Shown: positions 8,092 through 16,407, counted from the stretch's first letter. The stretch: 64,000 nt of DNA from Verrucomicrobiaceae bacterium UBA1938 (GCA_002336895.1 DDFC01000032.1:62001-126000), one strand, 5' to 3'. Notes: generated by a model not told the origin, from the letters alone. Numbers and translations: made by a program.

Positions 8092-9102
8092 TCAATGAAT
8101 GGCCCGGCACTGATCCAGCAAGTTGTGGAGATATCCGACGATGTCCTCCAGCGCCTGCTTGTGCGGAGAAACTCCCAGGCAGCCGAGGTCAGCGCGGGCT
8201 TCGAGCAGCATATTTTGCGCGAACTTCACCGCGCGCTCCACCGCCCCCTCATAGTCGGCAATGCCGGCAAGGATGGAAGTGTCCATAGGCTCCCCCTTGA
8301 GCAGCATGCGGTTGAGCTTCTGCTTCTGCGCCTCAGTGGCGCTCTCAAGGAGATATAAGATCGGGAGGGTGAGCTTGCCGCGGGCGAGGTCGGTGCGCAG
8401 CGTTTTGCCCACTGTCTTTTCATCTCCGACGATGTCGAGACAGTCGTCGTAAATCTGGTAGGCGGTGCCGAGCTTGAGCCCGTAGCCACGCAGCGCGACC
8501 TGCACGGAGTCCGGCTGCTGATTGAGGCGTGCTCCCAGTTCGCTGGCGGCGGCAAAGAGCGCGGCGGTCTTCATCTCGATCATCTTGAGATAATCGGTGA
8601 CCGAGAGGTTGAAGTCGAAGCGGCGCTGAGTCTGCAGGATCTCGCCAGTGCAGACATCGCGTGAGGCACGGGCGATGGTGCGGCACACGTGCGTGTCATC
8701 AAATTCGGTGGCGAGTTCCAGAGCGTAAGCAAAAAGGCTGTCTCCCAGAAGGACGCTCAGGCTGCTGCCCCATTTGGCCACGGCGGTGGGCTGGGCGCGG
8801 CGGATGTCGGCACCGTCCATGATGTCGTCATGCACGAGGGAGGCAATGTGCACGAGCTCCAGAATGACGGAGAGGCGCGTATGCCCCTCATGCGTGCCGC
8901 CGGTAGCACCGCCGGAGAGCACGGCCAGTGCAGGCCGAATGCGTTTGCCTGAGGTTTTGCAGACATAGCTCACGTAACCTTCGACCCCAGGATCAAAGGC
9001 GCGGGCCTGTTCGAGAATGGACGCTTCCACGCGCTCCAAGTCCGACCGCACGAGGTGAAACGGAAAGACAGGATTGCTGGCGCTGATGACGGGGGCTGAC
9101 AT
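8092..9102 (-). CDS. All-trans polyprenyl diphosphate synthase
   Basis: 336 residues. Extends allylic diphosphates with isopentenyl diphosphate, giving the side chain of menaquinone or a similar lipid. Seen: 'GKRIRPALAVLSG', first Asp-rich motif 'LVHDDIMDGADIRR' with only two residues between the Asp groups, and second motif 'YQIYDDCLDIVGDEKTVGKTLRTDLARGK'. The long-chain (IspB/HepT) type is more likely than the farnesyl type because of the short first motif. The ATG at 9102 was preferred over one seven codons upstream (9123) because a G-rich segment lies about ten bases before it. Links functionally to dxs and dxr in this window. Confidence 0.9.
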   Translation of the reverse strand: MSAPVISASNPVFPFHLVRSDLERVEASILEQARAFDPGVEGYVSYVCKTSGKRIRPALAVLSGGATGGTHEGHTRLSVILELVHIASLVHDDIMDGADIRRAQPTAVAKWGSSLSVLLGDSLFAYALELATEFDDTHVCRTIARASRDVCTGEILQTQRRFDFNLSVTDYLKMIEMKTAALFAAASELGARLNQQPDSVQVALRGYGLKLGTAYQIYDDCLDIVGDEKTVGKTLRTDLARGKLTLPILYLLESATEAQKQKLNRMLLKGEPMDTSILAGIADYEGAVERAVKFAQNMLLEARADLGCLGVSPHKQALEDIVGYLHNLLDQCRAIH

Positions 9103-9208
9103 GGAAAAACTACCCCATTCCATCGACTACGGCGGGGGCTTCGTCAAATGCCGCGCTAGTGCCTCGCAAAGGTGAACTTTCAAAAGAAATGAAAGCCCAC
9201 TCCGCCTC

Positions 9209-9826
9209 TCATCTGGCCCGGATGGCCAGCAGCCCCAGGACGATGGCGTCGGCGAGCTTCTGCCGATGCGCCGGGTCCGCGCAGCGCAGGGCCTCACGTT
9301 TGTTGCTGATGTAGCCGCACTCGACCAGCACGGCAGGCATCTGCGTCTCCCGCAAGACCTTGAAATCCCCGTACAGGATGCCACGCGAGCCCCCGGCCAC
9401 CCGAGCCTTGAAAGACCGGCTGATGGCAGTGGCAATCGATTTGCCACGGGCACTACGATAGTACACCTCCGTGCCAGCCACAGAGGTCCTGCGGCTGCTG
9501 TTGAAATGAATGCTGACAAAAATGGATGAGGCCACACGATTGGCCATGCGCGCCCTCTGATCCAGCTCCACGAAGGTGTCGGTGCGACGGGTCATCACGG
9601 TTTTGAGACCGCTCGACTTCAGACCGTTCTCCACACGCTTGGCCACATCCAGACAGAGCTTTTTTTCGATCAGGTGGTTTTTCACCGAGCCGCCATCCTT
9701 GCCGCCATGCCCGGCATCGATCACGACTGTGGAAAATCGGACAGAGGCAGCCTCGAGACCACCTGCCAAGCCCCCCACGAGCAGCGCCAGACACCAAGCC
9801 GCGATACCTGAGAGGCTGGAGCGCAC
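9209..9826 (-). CDS. Secreted N-acetylmuramoyl-L-alanine amidase (Amidase_3)
   Basis: 205 residues with an N-terminal signal peptide (about 1-27). It cleaves the amide bond between MurNAc and the peptide stem. Zinc ligands are visible as His40 ('DAGHGGKDGG'), Glu54 ('LIEKKL') and His107 ('VSIHFNS'); the catalytic Glu169 is in 'VLVECGYISN'. No SH3 or LysM domain is attached. The start is a GTG seven bases after the stop of a LysM lipoprotein gene, so the two are almost certainly cotranscribed; the LysM partner may target or regulate the amidase in the manner of EnvC/NlpD systems (inference). Confidence 0.92.
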   Translation of the reverse strand: MRSSLSGIAAWCLALLVGGLAGGLEAASVRFSTVVIDAGHGGKDGGSVKNHLIEKKLCLDVAKRVENGLKSSGLKTVMTRRTDTFVELDQRARMANRVASSIFVSIHFNSSRRTSVAGTEVYYRSARGKSIATAISRSFKARVAGGSRGILYGDFKVLRETQMPAVLVECGYISNKREALRCADPAHRQKLADAIVLGLLAIRAR

Positions 9827-9832
9827 AAGCTG

Positions 9833-10324
9833 CTAGGGGATTTTGAGCGTTTTTCCCGCACGGATCATGTCGGAAGACAAGCCGTTGGCCGCCTTGATCT
9901 TGGCCACGGTGGTCCCGTGCTTGCGGGCGATGGCACCCAGGTTGTCCCCACTTTTGATGGTGTAGGAGCCCCCTTTGTGTGAGCCGCCCTTGCTGGAGCT
10001 TCTGCTCCCGGATTTTGAGGAGGTCTTCTTTTTGGACGAACCCCTGGATGAAGAGCCACCATGAGAGGAGCGCCAGGAAGAGTAGTCCATGCCTGGCGAC
10101 TGCCCTCCCTCGGCAGCCCAGTCGCTCTTGTAGTCACCGTTGTCAGCAAAGGGATAATCCGCGTGCGACATGCTGTGTGCCGGCGTGCTGGGGGAGCCAT
10201 GCAGATTGATCACCGGCAGGTCCTTGGGCAGCCCCTTGATGTGCGAAGAGTTTTCACACGCAGCCAGCAGCAGCAGCGGAGCCACCAGGCTGGTTCTGAA
10301 CAAAAATGACTGACAGTACTTCAT
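9833..10324 (-). CDS. LysM-domain lipoprotein
   Basis: 163 residues from the ATG at 10324 (ATG 10342 and GTG 10357 are alternatives). A signal peptide ends in the lipobox 'LAAC', followed by a linker rich in Ser, Gly and Lys (about 85-120) and a C-terminal LysM peptidoglycan-binding domain ('YTIKSGDNLGAIARKHGTTVAKIKAANGLSSDMIRAGKTLKIP' spread over the last 43 residues). It resembles NlpD-like activators that lack the LytM domain. Gene order: LysM lipoprotein then amidase, seven bases apart. Confidence 0.85.
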   Translation of the reverse strand: MKYCQSFLFRTSLVAPLLLLAACENSSHIKGLPKDLPVINLHGSPSTPAHSMSHADYPFADNGDYKSDWAAEGGQSPGMDYSSWRSSHGGSSSRGSSKKKTSSKSGSRSSSKGGSHKGGSYTIKSGDNLGAIARKHGTTVAKIKAANGLSSDMIRAGKTLKIP

Positions 10325-10364
10325 GCGGGAGAGATGCGGCATTCTCGCCTGTTTCACTCACGAA

Positions 10365-10772
10365 TCAATTCACCGGATTAAAATGGCTGATGATCTCTTT
10401 GACCCTCTGGGTGCCGTTTTTGTCCACCGCCATGACGATGCTGCGCTCGTGGTAGTAACGAGCACCGCTGGCAGGCAGGCTGTAGCGCCATTTGGTGACG
10501 TCAGCTCCAGGGTTGTTTCCCTCCATTGGCACCCTGAGAAGATTAAAAACAGCCCTGCCGTCCATCCCGGTTCGCACCATCTTGAAATTCCGCTCGGAGA
10601 ATCCCATGCCATAGCGTGTTCCAGTTGAACCAAAGTGCATGACTGAACTCATGGACTCAGACACCGGATAACCGTAGTTGACGGTGCAGTAGGCCATCAT
10701 CAGAGCGGGAATGATCACGATGACCGTCGGAGTGAAAAAGTACCAGTTCTTTTTGAAGAATGCAGAATTCAT
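10365..10772 (-). CDS. Hypothetical single-span membrane protein
   Basis: 135 residues from the ATG at 10772; an upstream in-frame start would add 31 residues rich in Cys, Arg and His that look non-coding. One membrane helix near residues 12-30 is followed by an extracytoplasmic domain of about 100 residues with 'RYGMGFSERNFKMVRTGMDGRAVFNLLRVPMEG'. No family recognised. It sits between a prepilin-like gene (102 bases upstream) and the LysM lipoprotein gene. Confidence 0.6.
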   Translation of the reverse strand: MNSAFFKKNWYFFTPTVIVIIPALMMAYCTVNYGYPVSESMSSVMHFGSTGTRYGMGFSERNFKMVRTGMDGRAVFNLLRVPMEGNNPGADVTKWRYSLPASGARYYHERSIVMAVDKNGTQRVKEIISHFNPVN

Positions 10773-10873
10773 GAATTGATGGCATGCTGGTGGCAAGCTG
10801 CGGTGCAGGCAAGGCAAATCACGCTGCTGATCATGCGCCCACCTCCGGCACTGCCTGGCAGCCAAGAGGCTGC

Positions 10874-11308
10874 TTACAATTGCTGATCTCCGCCTCCACT
10901 GGTGCCTGCACCTGCATCCGATGTCGAATACATTAACTGGCCGTCCGTAACTCGCAGGTATTTGGAAGCGCCTTGCATGTCCTCCTCGCTGAGTCCTGGA
11001 ACTACAAACACACGGCCGCGCATCGCCCCATTGACCGACATGCCGCCACGCACAATGGCATGAACTGTATCCAGCACGCTGTCATCCAGCACGAAATTCA
11101 CTCCTGCTGCCTGAGCAACGGCACAGGTGGAGCAAAGCTCTTGGGCATTGCGGCGGTCACGGGCTGCATAGACAGCATCATTTTGATTCATCATCGGCAC
11201 CACGATGCCAATCAGCACGCCTATGATGGCCACAACCATCAAGACTTCAGACAAGCTGAACCCAGAGCGCGTTCTGCGCAGCGAGGAAGTTGGTGCGGCA
11301 AATTTCAT
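10874..11308 (-). CDS. Type IV pilin/type II secretion pseudopilin-like protein
   Basis: 144 residues. The N-terminus is a class III prepilin signal: basic leader ending 'RRTRSG', then 'FSLSEVLMVVAIIGVLIGIVVP', with the Glu at +5 of the mature protein and a long hydrophobic helix. The remaining 90 residues form a short globular domain with two Cys in 'ELCSTCAVAQAAG' and a Gly/Ser-rich end. Such proteins are abundant in Verrucomicrobiota (minor pilins or pseudopilins). The ATG at 11308 was chosen; an upstream frame extension has no leader character. A small hairpin lies just after its stop at 10858-10873. Confidence 0.8.
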   Translation of the reverse strand: MKFAAPTSSLRRTRSGFSLSEVLMVVAIIGVLIGIVVPMMNQNDAVYAARDRRNAQELCSTCAVAQAAGVNFVLDDSVLDTVHAIVRGGMSVNGAMRGRVFVVPGLSEEDMQGASKYLRVTDGQLMYSTSDAGAGTSGGGDQQL

Positions 11309-11455
11309 AATTGTTTCTGCGAATAATTGTAAATTATGATAATTATTACCGCGTCGCAACTAGAAATTATCGAAATCACGCGAAATATGCGCTTTAGAGT
11401 CTCATATTTGAGACGCCTGCCAGCTCTTACATTTTGCTGAGTTCCAGTTCACAAT
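11309..11455 (-). promoter_or_regulatory. AT-rich upstream region of the prepilin-like gene
   Basis: This 147-base gap is clearly more AT-rich than its surroundings. It contains GTCTCA/TGAGAC arms around a TATT loop (about 11398-11413) and repeated AATTAT segments at about 11330-11350. On the minus strand a TTGCGA about 17 bases before a TAATTT could serve as -35/-10, but the match is weak. It likely holds the promoter for the 11308-9209 minus-strand genes. Confidence 0.4.
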
Positions 11456-12193
11456 TTACTGAAGCCTGCCAAACCAAGCCAGAAATTCACGATTGCCATC
11501 GGTACCCTGAATTGTTGACTCGATCATTCCACGCCACTCCAAATGAGACTGTGAGCGCACAAAATCTTCGATTCGAGCACAGGCTTTAGCATGGAGTTCG
11601 GGCTCACGCACAATGCCCCCTGCACCAATTTCCTCCCGAGTCAGCTCAAACTGAGGCTTGATCAGCACCACAGCATGCCCGCCGGGCCGCAGCACCTGAA
11701 GGACAGCCGGCAGCACTAGCGTGAGGGAAATAAAAGACAGATCCGCCACCAAGATGTCCACATCCTGCCCCACATCCTCAGGCCGCATATGCCGGAGGTT
11801 GAACTGCTCCCGTGAAACCACCCGGGGGTCGCTGCGCAGTTTCCACGCGAGTTGATTGGTTCCCACATCGTAGGCAAAGACCTTCACCGCTCCTCGCTGA
11901 AGCAGACAGTCGGTAAACCCACCCGTGGACGCCCCGACGTCAAAAGCTGTGAGGCCAGCGACATCGATGCCAAAATGCTCCAGAGCCCCCTCCAATTTCA
12001 GTCCTCCGCGACTCACAAACCTGGGGCGCTCCCGAACCACAATCTGCTGCTGCTCATTGACCAGCCAGCCTGGCTGCGTGATGCGCTTTCCCATGACGCT
12101 GACCTCCCCGGCCATGATGAGCCGCTTCGCCTGCTCTCGAGAGGGTACGACGCCCAGCTTTACCAAGGCGAGATCGAGTCTTTCACGTGGCAT
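11456..12193 (-). CDS. tlyA: TlyA family rRNA 2'-O-methyltransferase (hemolysin A homologue)
   Basis: 245 residues. An S4 RNA-binding domain (about 1-60, 'RLDLALVKLGVVPSREQAKRLIMAGEVSVMG') precedes an FtsJ-like SAM-dependent methyltransferase ('FDVGASTGGFTDCLLQRGA' motif I, then 'DILVADLSFISL'). Members modify 16S and 23S rRNA ribose in mycobacteria; the 'VIKPQFE' block is typical of the family. The next gene upstream on the same strand ends 12 bases before its ATG, so they probably form an operon. Confidence 0.92.
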   Translation of the reverse strand: MPRERLDLALVKLGVVPSREQAKRLIMAGEVSVMGKRITQPGWLVNEQQQIVVRERPRFVSRGGLKLEGALEHFGIDVAGLTAFDVGASTGGFTDCLLQRGAVKVFAYDVGTNQLAWKLRSDPRVVSREQFNLRHMRPEDVGQDVDILVADLSFISLTLVLPAVLQVLRPGGHAVVLIKPQFELTREEIGAGGIVREPELHAKACARIEDFVRSQSHLEWRGMIESTIQGTDGNREFLAWFGRLQ

Positions 12194-12205
12194 TTGTGGA
12201 GGGCG

Positions 12206-12766
12206 TTACTTGCGCACAGGCAGGATCAGCTCGTCTCCGGTTTCAATCCTGACTCCGGGAATGACAATGGAGCTGTCAATATCCACCACTGCCTCTGCAG
12301 CCTCGATCGTCTCACCTACGCTGACGCGCCCCACGAGGCCGTTGCCACGACGCACATCAAACTTCATTCCAGGAGTGATCTGCTTGTCCTTGCCGGCATT
12401 GATCACTGCAAATCCCTGATCGGTGTGAGATTCCACCACCTTGGCAAAGACAGGCATTCCAAGAATCTGCTTCTGCAGGTCTGTCAGCGGCGCGGCAGCT
12501 GCAGGAGGGGATGGGAGCGCCACCGGGGCTCCGGGCATCAGGCTGCTGCCGGCAAGAGGCGGAACGGAAGGAGTGGGAGGCGGGGGGAGTTCCGCTACAG
12601 TAACCGGCTTCAGTGGCATTGCCGCTTCATGTGCAGCCTGCTGTTTCCTCACCAATTCAAGTTCCTTGCGCGCCCCTTTGGCCTCCTCCTGAGCTTCCCA
12701 GGCCAGGTAGCCGGTGATGGCAAGGAGAATGATGGTCAGAGCCAGTGCATAGTGTGAAAGACGCAT
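12206..12766 (-). CDS. Membrane-anchored protein with C-terminal beta-rich domain
   Basis: 186 residues. One N-terminal helix (about 5-25), a short charged coiled-coil ('EEAKGARKELELVRKQQAAHEAAM'), a Pro/Ala-rich linker (about 60-95), and a C-terminal domain of about 85 residues with 'FAVINAGKDKQITPGMKFDVRRGNGLVGRVSV', which reads like a small beta-barrel domain comparable to MreC-like or FlgT-C folds. No specific function. The ATG at 12766 was chosen over a start six codons earlier. It sits 12 bases before tlyA. Confidence 0.65.
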   Translation of the reverse strand: MRLSHYALALTIILLAITGYLAWEAQEEAKGARKELELVRKQQAAHEAAMPLKPVTVAELPPPPTPSVPPLAGSSLMPGAPVALPSPPAAAAPLTDLQKQILGMPVFAKVVESHTDQGFAVINAGKDKQITPGMKFDVRRGNGLVGRVSVGETIEAAEAVVDIDSSIVIPGVRIETGDELILPVRK

Positions 12767-12813
12767 GTCGCATGCTAGACGCAACCTCCGGATGGATCAA
12801 CCCTGTGTCGCAT

Positions 12814-13830
12814 TCACCGCAGCAGCCCGAGCAGCTCACGCATGCGCAGCTCGATATTCAGCAGGCTGGCCTGCACACCGGCCAGCCACTCCATGTCCGC
12901 CCCCTGGGGGTGCTGCTGCACCAGCTTGTCCGTGGCATTGAGCGCGGCAGCAAAGAGAGGCAGGCTCTGCTCCAGATCCACGACCAAAAACTGCCACTGG
13001 TCTTTCTCCACCTCCGCAAACTGGCAAAGCACATGGATCAGATGAGCGGCCAGATCAGCGACGGTGGAGAGCAAGCGCAGCACTGCAGGTCGTGTGCGTA
13101 CTTCTTCATTGAAGACCAGCAGGCTCTGAAAACGACGCAGCTCTTTCGCCAGAGCAGCAGAGCGTGTGACGGGGTCCATGCTCTTGCTCGGCGGCTTGGC
13201 TGGCGTCTTCTGCGGCGGCAGGGGGACGGCGTCATTTTTGACACCGCCGAAAGGATCAGCCCCTGGTTTGATGGGCTGAAAAGGATCATCAAAACCCGGG
13301 CTGTGAAGAGCGTCCGCAGGTTGGGAGCTGCGGCCAGACCCCAGAAGAAAGTGCTTACGCCGCGCACGATTTTGACGCAGCAGCGAGGCTTCCTCATCCT
13401 TGGTGAGCTGCCAGCGGGGTGAAGAGACCCGCAGCTGCAGGTGCCAGGACTGGATGAGAATGCGCTGATGCTCCTGATTGAACCACTCGAAAAAGAGCAG
13501 ATTTTTCAGCCCTGGCGGCTCAGGCAGCGAAGAGCCGGAACCCGACAGTGATTTTCGGCGCGGCAGCTTGGCTACACGATAGGAGGCCGTCATCAGCCCA
13601 CTATAGCCATGCTGGAGGGCTGAAACAGCATCTACGAGACCCTCATTGGCGTCCGGGAGAGGATTGTGGAAATCCACACGGCAGCCCGCGATATCTCGCA
13701 AAAAATTACCCACAAGTTCGACACGAATGGGCTGATTTTGGCCTGCGAGATGCAACACACCCGTCACCAAGCCAGGCACTTCGTTGGAGAGGTACCCGCC
13801 TAATATGGAGGATTCGAGGCAAATAATCAT
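12814..13830 (-). CDS. Uncharacterised protein, paralogue of the protein at 3887-5104
   Basis: 338 residues, no signal peptide. The N-terminal domain (1-160) aligns with the acidic protein at 3887-5104: 'GNFLRDIAGCRVDF' occupies the same residues (41-54) as 'GNAWRDVAGCKVTF', and 'LFFEWFNQEHQRILI' matches 'LYFEWYSEQNGRVFL'. The linker (about 165-225) is rich in Pro, Lys and Gly instead of acidic residues. The C-terminal 110 residues are Leu-rich helices ending 'VQASLLNIELRMRELLGLLR', matching the end of the paralogue. No known family is recognised. Divergent from the gene at 14023; a palindrome lies between them. Confidence 0.8.
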   Translation of the reverse strand: MIICLESSILGGYLSNEVPGLVTGVLHLAGQNQPIRVELVGNFLRDIAGCRVDFHNPLPDANEGLVDAVSALQHGYSGLMTASYRVAKLPRRKSLSGSGSSLPEPPGLKNLLFFEWFNQEHQRILIQSWHLQLRVSSPRWQLTKDEEASLLRQNRARRKHFLLGSGRSSQPADALHSPGFDDPFQPIKPGADPFGGVKNDAVPLPPQKTPAKPPSKSMDPVTRSAALAKELRRFQSLLVFNEEVRTRPAVLRLLSTVADLAAHLIHVLCQFAEVEKDQWQFLVVDLEQSLPLFAAALNATDKLVQQHPQGADMEWLAGVQASLLNIELRMRELLGLLR

Positions 13831-13918
13831 TAATTCTCATACAAACTAGAGCCCACTATGGGGTGCCGCAAGCGGACAACATTTGATAGAACCAAAAAAT
13901 GCCCCCTCAGTACAGGGA

Positions 13919-13937
13919 GTTCCACATATTGTGGAAC
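13919..13937. promoter_or_regulatory. Perfect palindrome, candidate operator
   Basis: GTTCCACA (13919-13926), TAT spacer, TGTGGAAC (13930-13937), a perfect 8-base dyad. A second copy of GTTCCACA occurs at 13957-13964. Both lie in the gap between the divergent genes at 13830 and 14023, upstream of the second. No T-run follows, so an operator is more likely than a terminator. Confidence 0.55.
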
Positions 13938-14022
13938 TGTGGCAAGATTGCTGCTTGTTCCACATGGCGAGTGATGTTACGGCCCCTTCCCCCCAAAACC
14001 TAAAACCAATACCAAACGCACC

Positions 14023-14292
14023 ATGAAAGACCTCGTATACCTCAGCCGCTCCTTCGTTGAATTCGGCCCCTTCTCCAAGAAGGAAATCCTTGATTTCCAG
14101 AAGCGCGGCATGCTTGCCGAGTCCGACTATCTTCGTGACGAAGGCAGCGACAGCTGGGTGCACTACCAGGAGTGGCTGACCGTCGTCCCGATGCCCGAAC
14201 CCAAGCTGGTGAAGAAACCCGCTGCCAAGGCCCCTGCCGCAAAGGAGCCCGCTGCAAAAGCACCGGCCAAGAAAGCCAAGAAGGCCGCCTGA
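14023..14292 (+). CDS. GYF_2-like (DUF4339-type) domain protein with Lys/Ala-rich tail
   Basis: 89 residues. Residues 1-53 resemble a GYF_2 domain: 'YLSRSFVEFGPFSKKEILDFQKRGMLAESDYLRDEGSDSWVHYQEWL' carries the GP, the EI helix, the G-x-L and the EG...W...EW pattern. The last 30 residues are a run of Lys, Ala and Pro resembling histone H1 or bacterial nucleoid protein tails. GYF_2 usually binds proline-rich peptides; here it may join a DNA-, RNA- or protein-binding tail, which is inference. Preceded by a 192-base gap holding a palindrome; followed by a strong terminator. It is probably monocistronic and well expressed. Confidence 0.75.
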   Translation: MKDLVYLSRSFVEFGPFSKKEILDFQKRGMLAESDYLRDEGSDSWVHYQEWLTVVPMPEPKLVKKPAAKAPAAKEPAAKAPAKKAKKAA

Positions 14293-14336
14293 TTTCCATC
14301 TTGAGGCGGCTTAAGCCTCTGGACAACCTCTTCCGC

Positions 14337-14376
14337 GATGCGCGCCCAGCCTCCGTGCTGGACGCGCATCTTTGTT
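14337..14376 (+). terminator. Rho-independent terminator after the GYF_2-like gene
   Basis: Stem arms GATGCGCGCCCAGC (14337-14350) and GCTGGACGCGCATC (14357-14370) with one G-T pair and a six-base loop, followed by TTTGTT. It ends just before the ATG of the transporter at 14378, so readthrough would be needed for the transporter unless it has its own promoter. Confidence 0.8.
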
Positions 14377-14377
14377 C

Positions 14378-15640
14378 ATGCGAATAGGCCGCGTGAATGA
14401 AGCGGATGCCATCACCACCAGCCGGACCCTGCGCAACGAACTGTGGCGCTCGATCCCCTCTGGCGTCATCGACACGCTGACCGCCACCTTCGGCATGCTG
14501 ATCGCCGTGAGGGTGTTTCACATGGGGGATGTGGCCAAGTCCGTCTTTCTCAGCGCCACAAGCGGCGGCATGGTGGCCAGTCTGTTTGTGGTGCCGCTTC
14601 TGCTGCGGGCCAGAAGCACCATCGCCCGCACCGCAGCCAAGGTGCAGCTCCTCGGCGGGGCCTGTATGGCGGTTTCAGCGGCCTTTCCACAGAGTCCGCT
14701 GCTTTATGTCGGCGGGCTGAGCCTGGGCCTTTTCTGCTTCACAATGCAGATCCCGCTGATGACGCAGATCTACCGCATCAACTACCCAGCCGCCCGGCGG
14801 GGCAAGCTGTATGCGGTGACCGGGGTCACGCGGGCGGCAGCAGCCATGTGCTTTGGCTTCATCGGCGGCAAGCTCCTGGGCTGGAACCTGGGGAGCTACA
14901 CCTGGCTGCTGTGGGCTTTTGCAGCCAGCGGCTTTGTTTCCGGCTTCTGGACCTACGGGCTGCCTGTCACCCAATGGGAGGCTCCCGAAAACTCCAGCAC
15001 CAGCCTGTGGAGCTCCATGCGCTGGGTGAGGGAGGACGAGGATTTCCGCACTCTTCTCATCTCGTGGATGATCATGGGCATCGGCAACCTGGCTGCAGCC
15101 TGCCTCTTCGTTGAATACTTGGCCAATCCTAGTCACGGCATCAATTTGAGCGAGTTTGACGTGGCCTGGATCACAGGAGTGGTGCCAGTGCTGGCGCGCG
15201 TGATTTTCTCCTACCCCTGGGGGCTGGTGTACGACCACTTTCACCTCTTCACCGTGCGTGCCGTGCTAAATGTCTTTTTTGCCGCCGGAATCCTGTGCTT
15301 TTACCTGGGGCACAACCTCTTCTGGTGGACTCTGGGAATGGGTCTGTGGGGCATGGCCAATGCTGGCGGGAATGTGACCTGGGCGCTCTGGGTCACCAAA
15401 CTGGCCTCCAAACACGCGGTGGCAGAGTACATGAGCGTGCACACCTTCCTCACCGGCGTGCGCGGCCTCATTGCCCCTTCCCTGGCTTTTGGAATGATCA
15501 AGTTTATGTCCTTCGACACCTTTGCCATTGTCTGCGGGCTGTCGATCCTATCCGCCAGCGGCTTCATCGGCGTGCGCGCCCGCAGCAGCTCTGAATCCGC
15601 CGAGCGCCTCCGTCCCGGAGCCCGCCAAGAACGACTATGA
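14378..15640 (+). CDS. Major facilitator superfamily-like transporter
   Basis: 420 residues with about ten to twelve hydrophobic segments spread over the sequence (e.g. 'IDTLTATFGMLIAVRVF', 'LLYVGGLSLGLFCF', 'MCFGFIGGKLLGWNLGSYTWLLWAFAASGFVSGFW', 'FFAAGILCFYLG'). The loop 'PAARRGKLYAVTGVTRA' after helix 4 fits an MFS A-like position. The substrate cannot be told. The ATG at 14378 was chosen; the TTG at 14372 is also possible. Its final four bases overlap the start of the amidase gene (ATGA), so the two are translationally coupled. Confidence 0.75.
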   Translation: MRIGRVNEADAITTSRTLRNELWRSIPSGVIDTLTATFGMLIAVRVFHMGDVAKSVFLSATSGGMVASLFVVPLLLRARSTIARTAAKVQLLGGACMAVSAAFPQSPLLYVGGLSLGLFCFTMQIPLMTQIYRINYPAARRGKLYAVTGVTRAAAAMCFGFIGGKLLGWNLGSYTWLLWAFAASGFVSGFWTYGLPVTQWEAPENSSTSLWSSMRWVREDEDFRTLLISWMIMGIGNLAAACLFVEYLANPSHGINLSEFDVAWITGVVPVLARVIFSYPWGLVYDHFHLFTVRAVLNVFFAAGILCFYLGHNLFWWTLGMGLWGMANAGGNVTWALWVTKLASKHAVAEYMSVHTFLTGVRGLIAPSLAFGMIKFMSFDTFAIVCGLSILSASGFIGVRARSSSESAERLRPGARQERL

Positions 15641-16407
15641 AAACCCTCCTCGTCCAGCTCGACTCCATCTGGGAAGACCGCACAGCCAATCATGACAAGG
15701 CGCGCAGGCTGATTGCCAGCGCCAAACCGGAGCCTGGATCTCTGATCATCCTGCCGGAGACCTTTTCCACCGGCTTCAGCATGAATGTGGCGGTGACAGC
15801 TGAACCCGAAAACGGCCCCACCGAGCAGTTGCTGCGAGAACTGGCAGGGCAGTACCAAAGCTGTGTGATCGGCGGCGTGGTGACGCAGGCCGGCAACGGG
15901 CGTGGCATGAACCAGGCCCTGGCCATCTCCCCGGATGGCAGCGTCCTGGCGCGCTACACCAAGAATTATCCATTCACCTTTGGCGGTGAAGCTGAGGTCC
16001 ACGCGGCCGGGTCAGGCGTCAGCCTCTTTGAGTGGCAGGGGCTGCTTATCGCTCCGCTGATCTGTTATGACCTGCGCTTTCCGGAGATCGCCCGCAGCGC
16101 CGTGCGTGCAGGTGCACAGATGCTGATTTACATCGCCGCATGGCCTGTGAAACGTGTCCAGCACTGGATCACGCTGCTGCAGGCGCGTGCCATCGAAAAC
16201 CAAGCCTATGTGGCCGGGGTGAACCGCTGCGGCAGCGACCCCCAGTTCACCTACACAGGGCGCAGTCTCGTGGTGGATCCCCATGGCATTGTCATAGCAG
16301 ACGCAGCCGAGCAGGAACGCACCATCTGCGCGCAGCTTGATCCTGCTGTCGTACGCGACTGGCGTGCGCAATTTCCGGCGCTCCGGGATGCGGGCATTCA
16401 GGGCTGA
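15637..16407 (+). CDS. Carbon-nitrogen hydrolase, omega-amidase (YafV/Nit2-type)
   Basis: 256 residues. Nitrilase-superfamily fold with the catalytic triad Glu41 ('LPETFSTGFSM'), Lys109 ('YTKNYPF') and Cys143 ('LICYDLRFPE'). The 'PETFSTGFSM' block matches the omega-amidase branch (ketoglutaramate/ketosuccinamate hydrolysis, linked to methionine salvage and transamination) more than agmatine deiminating branches. Its ATG overlaps the stop of the transporter gene, so a shared substrate or product is possible. Convergent with gmk: its stop codon (16405-16407) directly abuts the gmk stop. Confidence 0.85.
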   Translation: MKTLLVQLDSIWEDRTANHDKARRLIASAKPEPGSLIILPETFSTGFSMNVAVTAEPENGPTEQLLRELAGQYQSCVIGGVVTQAGNGRGMNQALAISPDGSVLARYTKNYPFTFGGEAEVHAAGSGVSLFEWQGLLIAPLICYDLRFPEIARSAVRAGAQMLIYIAAWPVKRVQHWITLLQARAIENQAYVAGVNRCGSDPQFTYTGRSLVVDPHGIVIADAAEQERTICAQLDPAVVRDWRAQFPALRDAGIQG

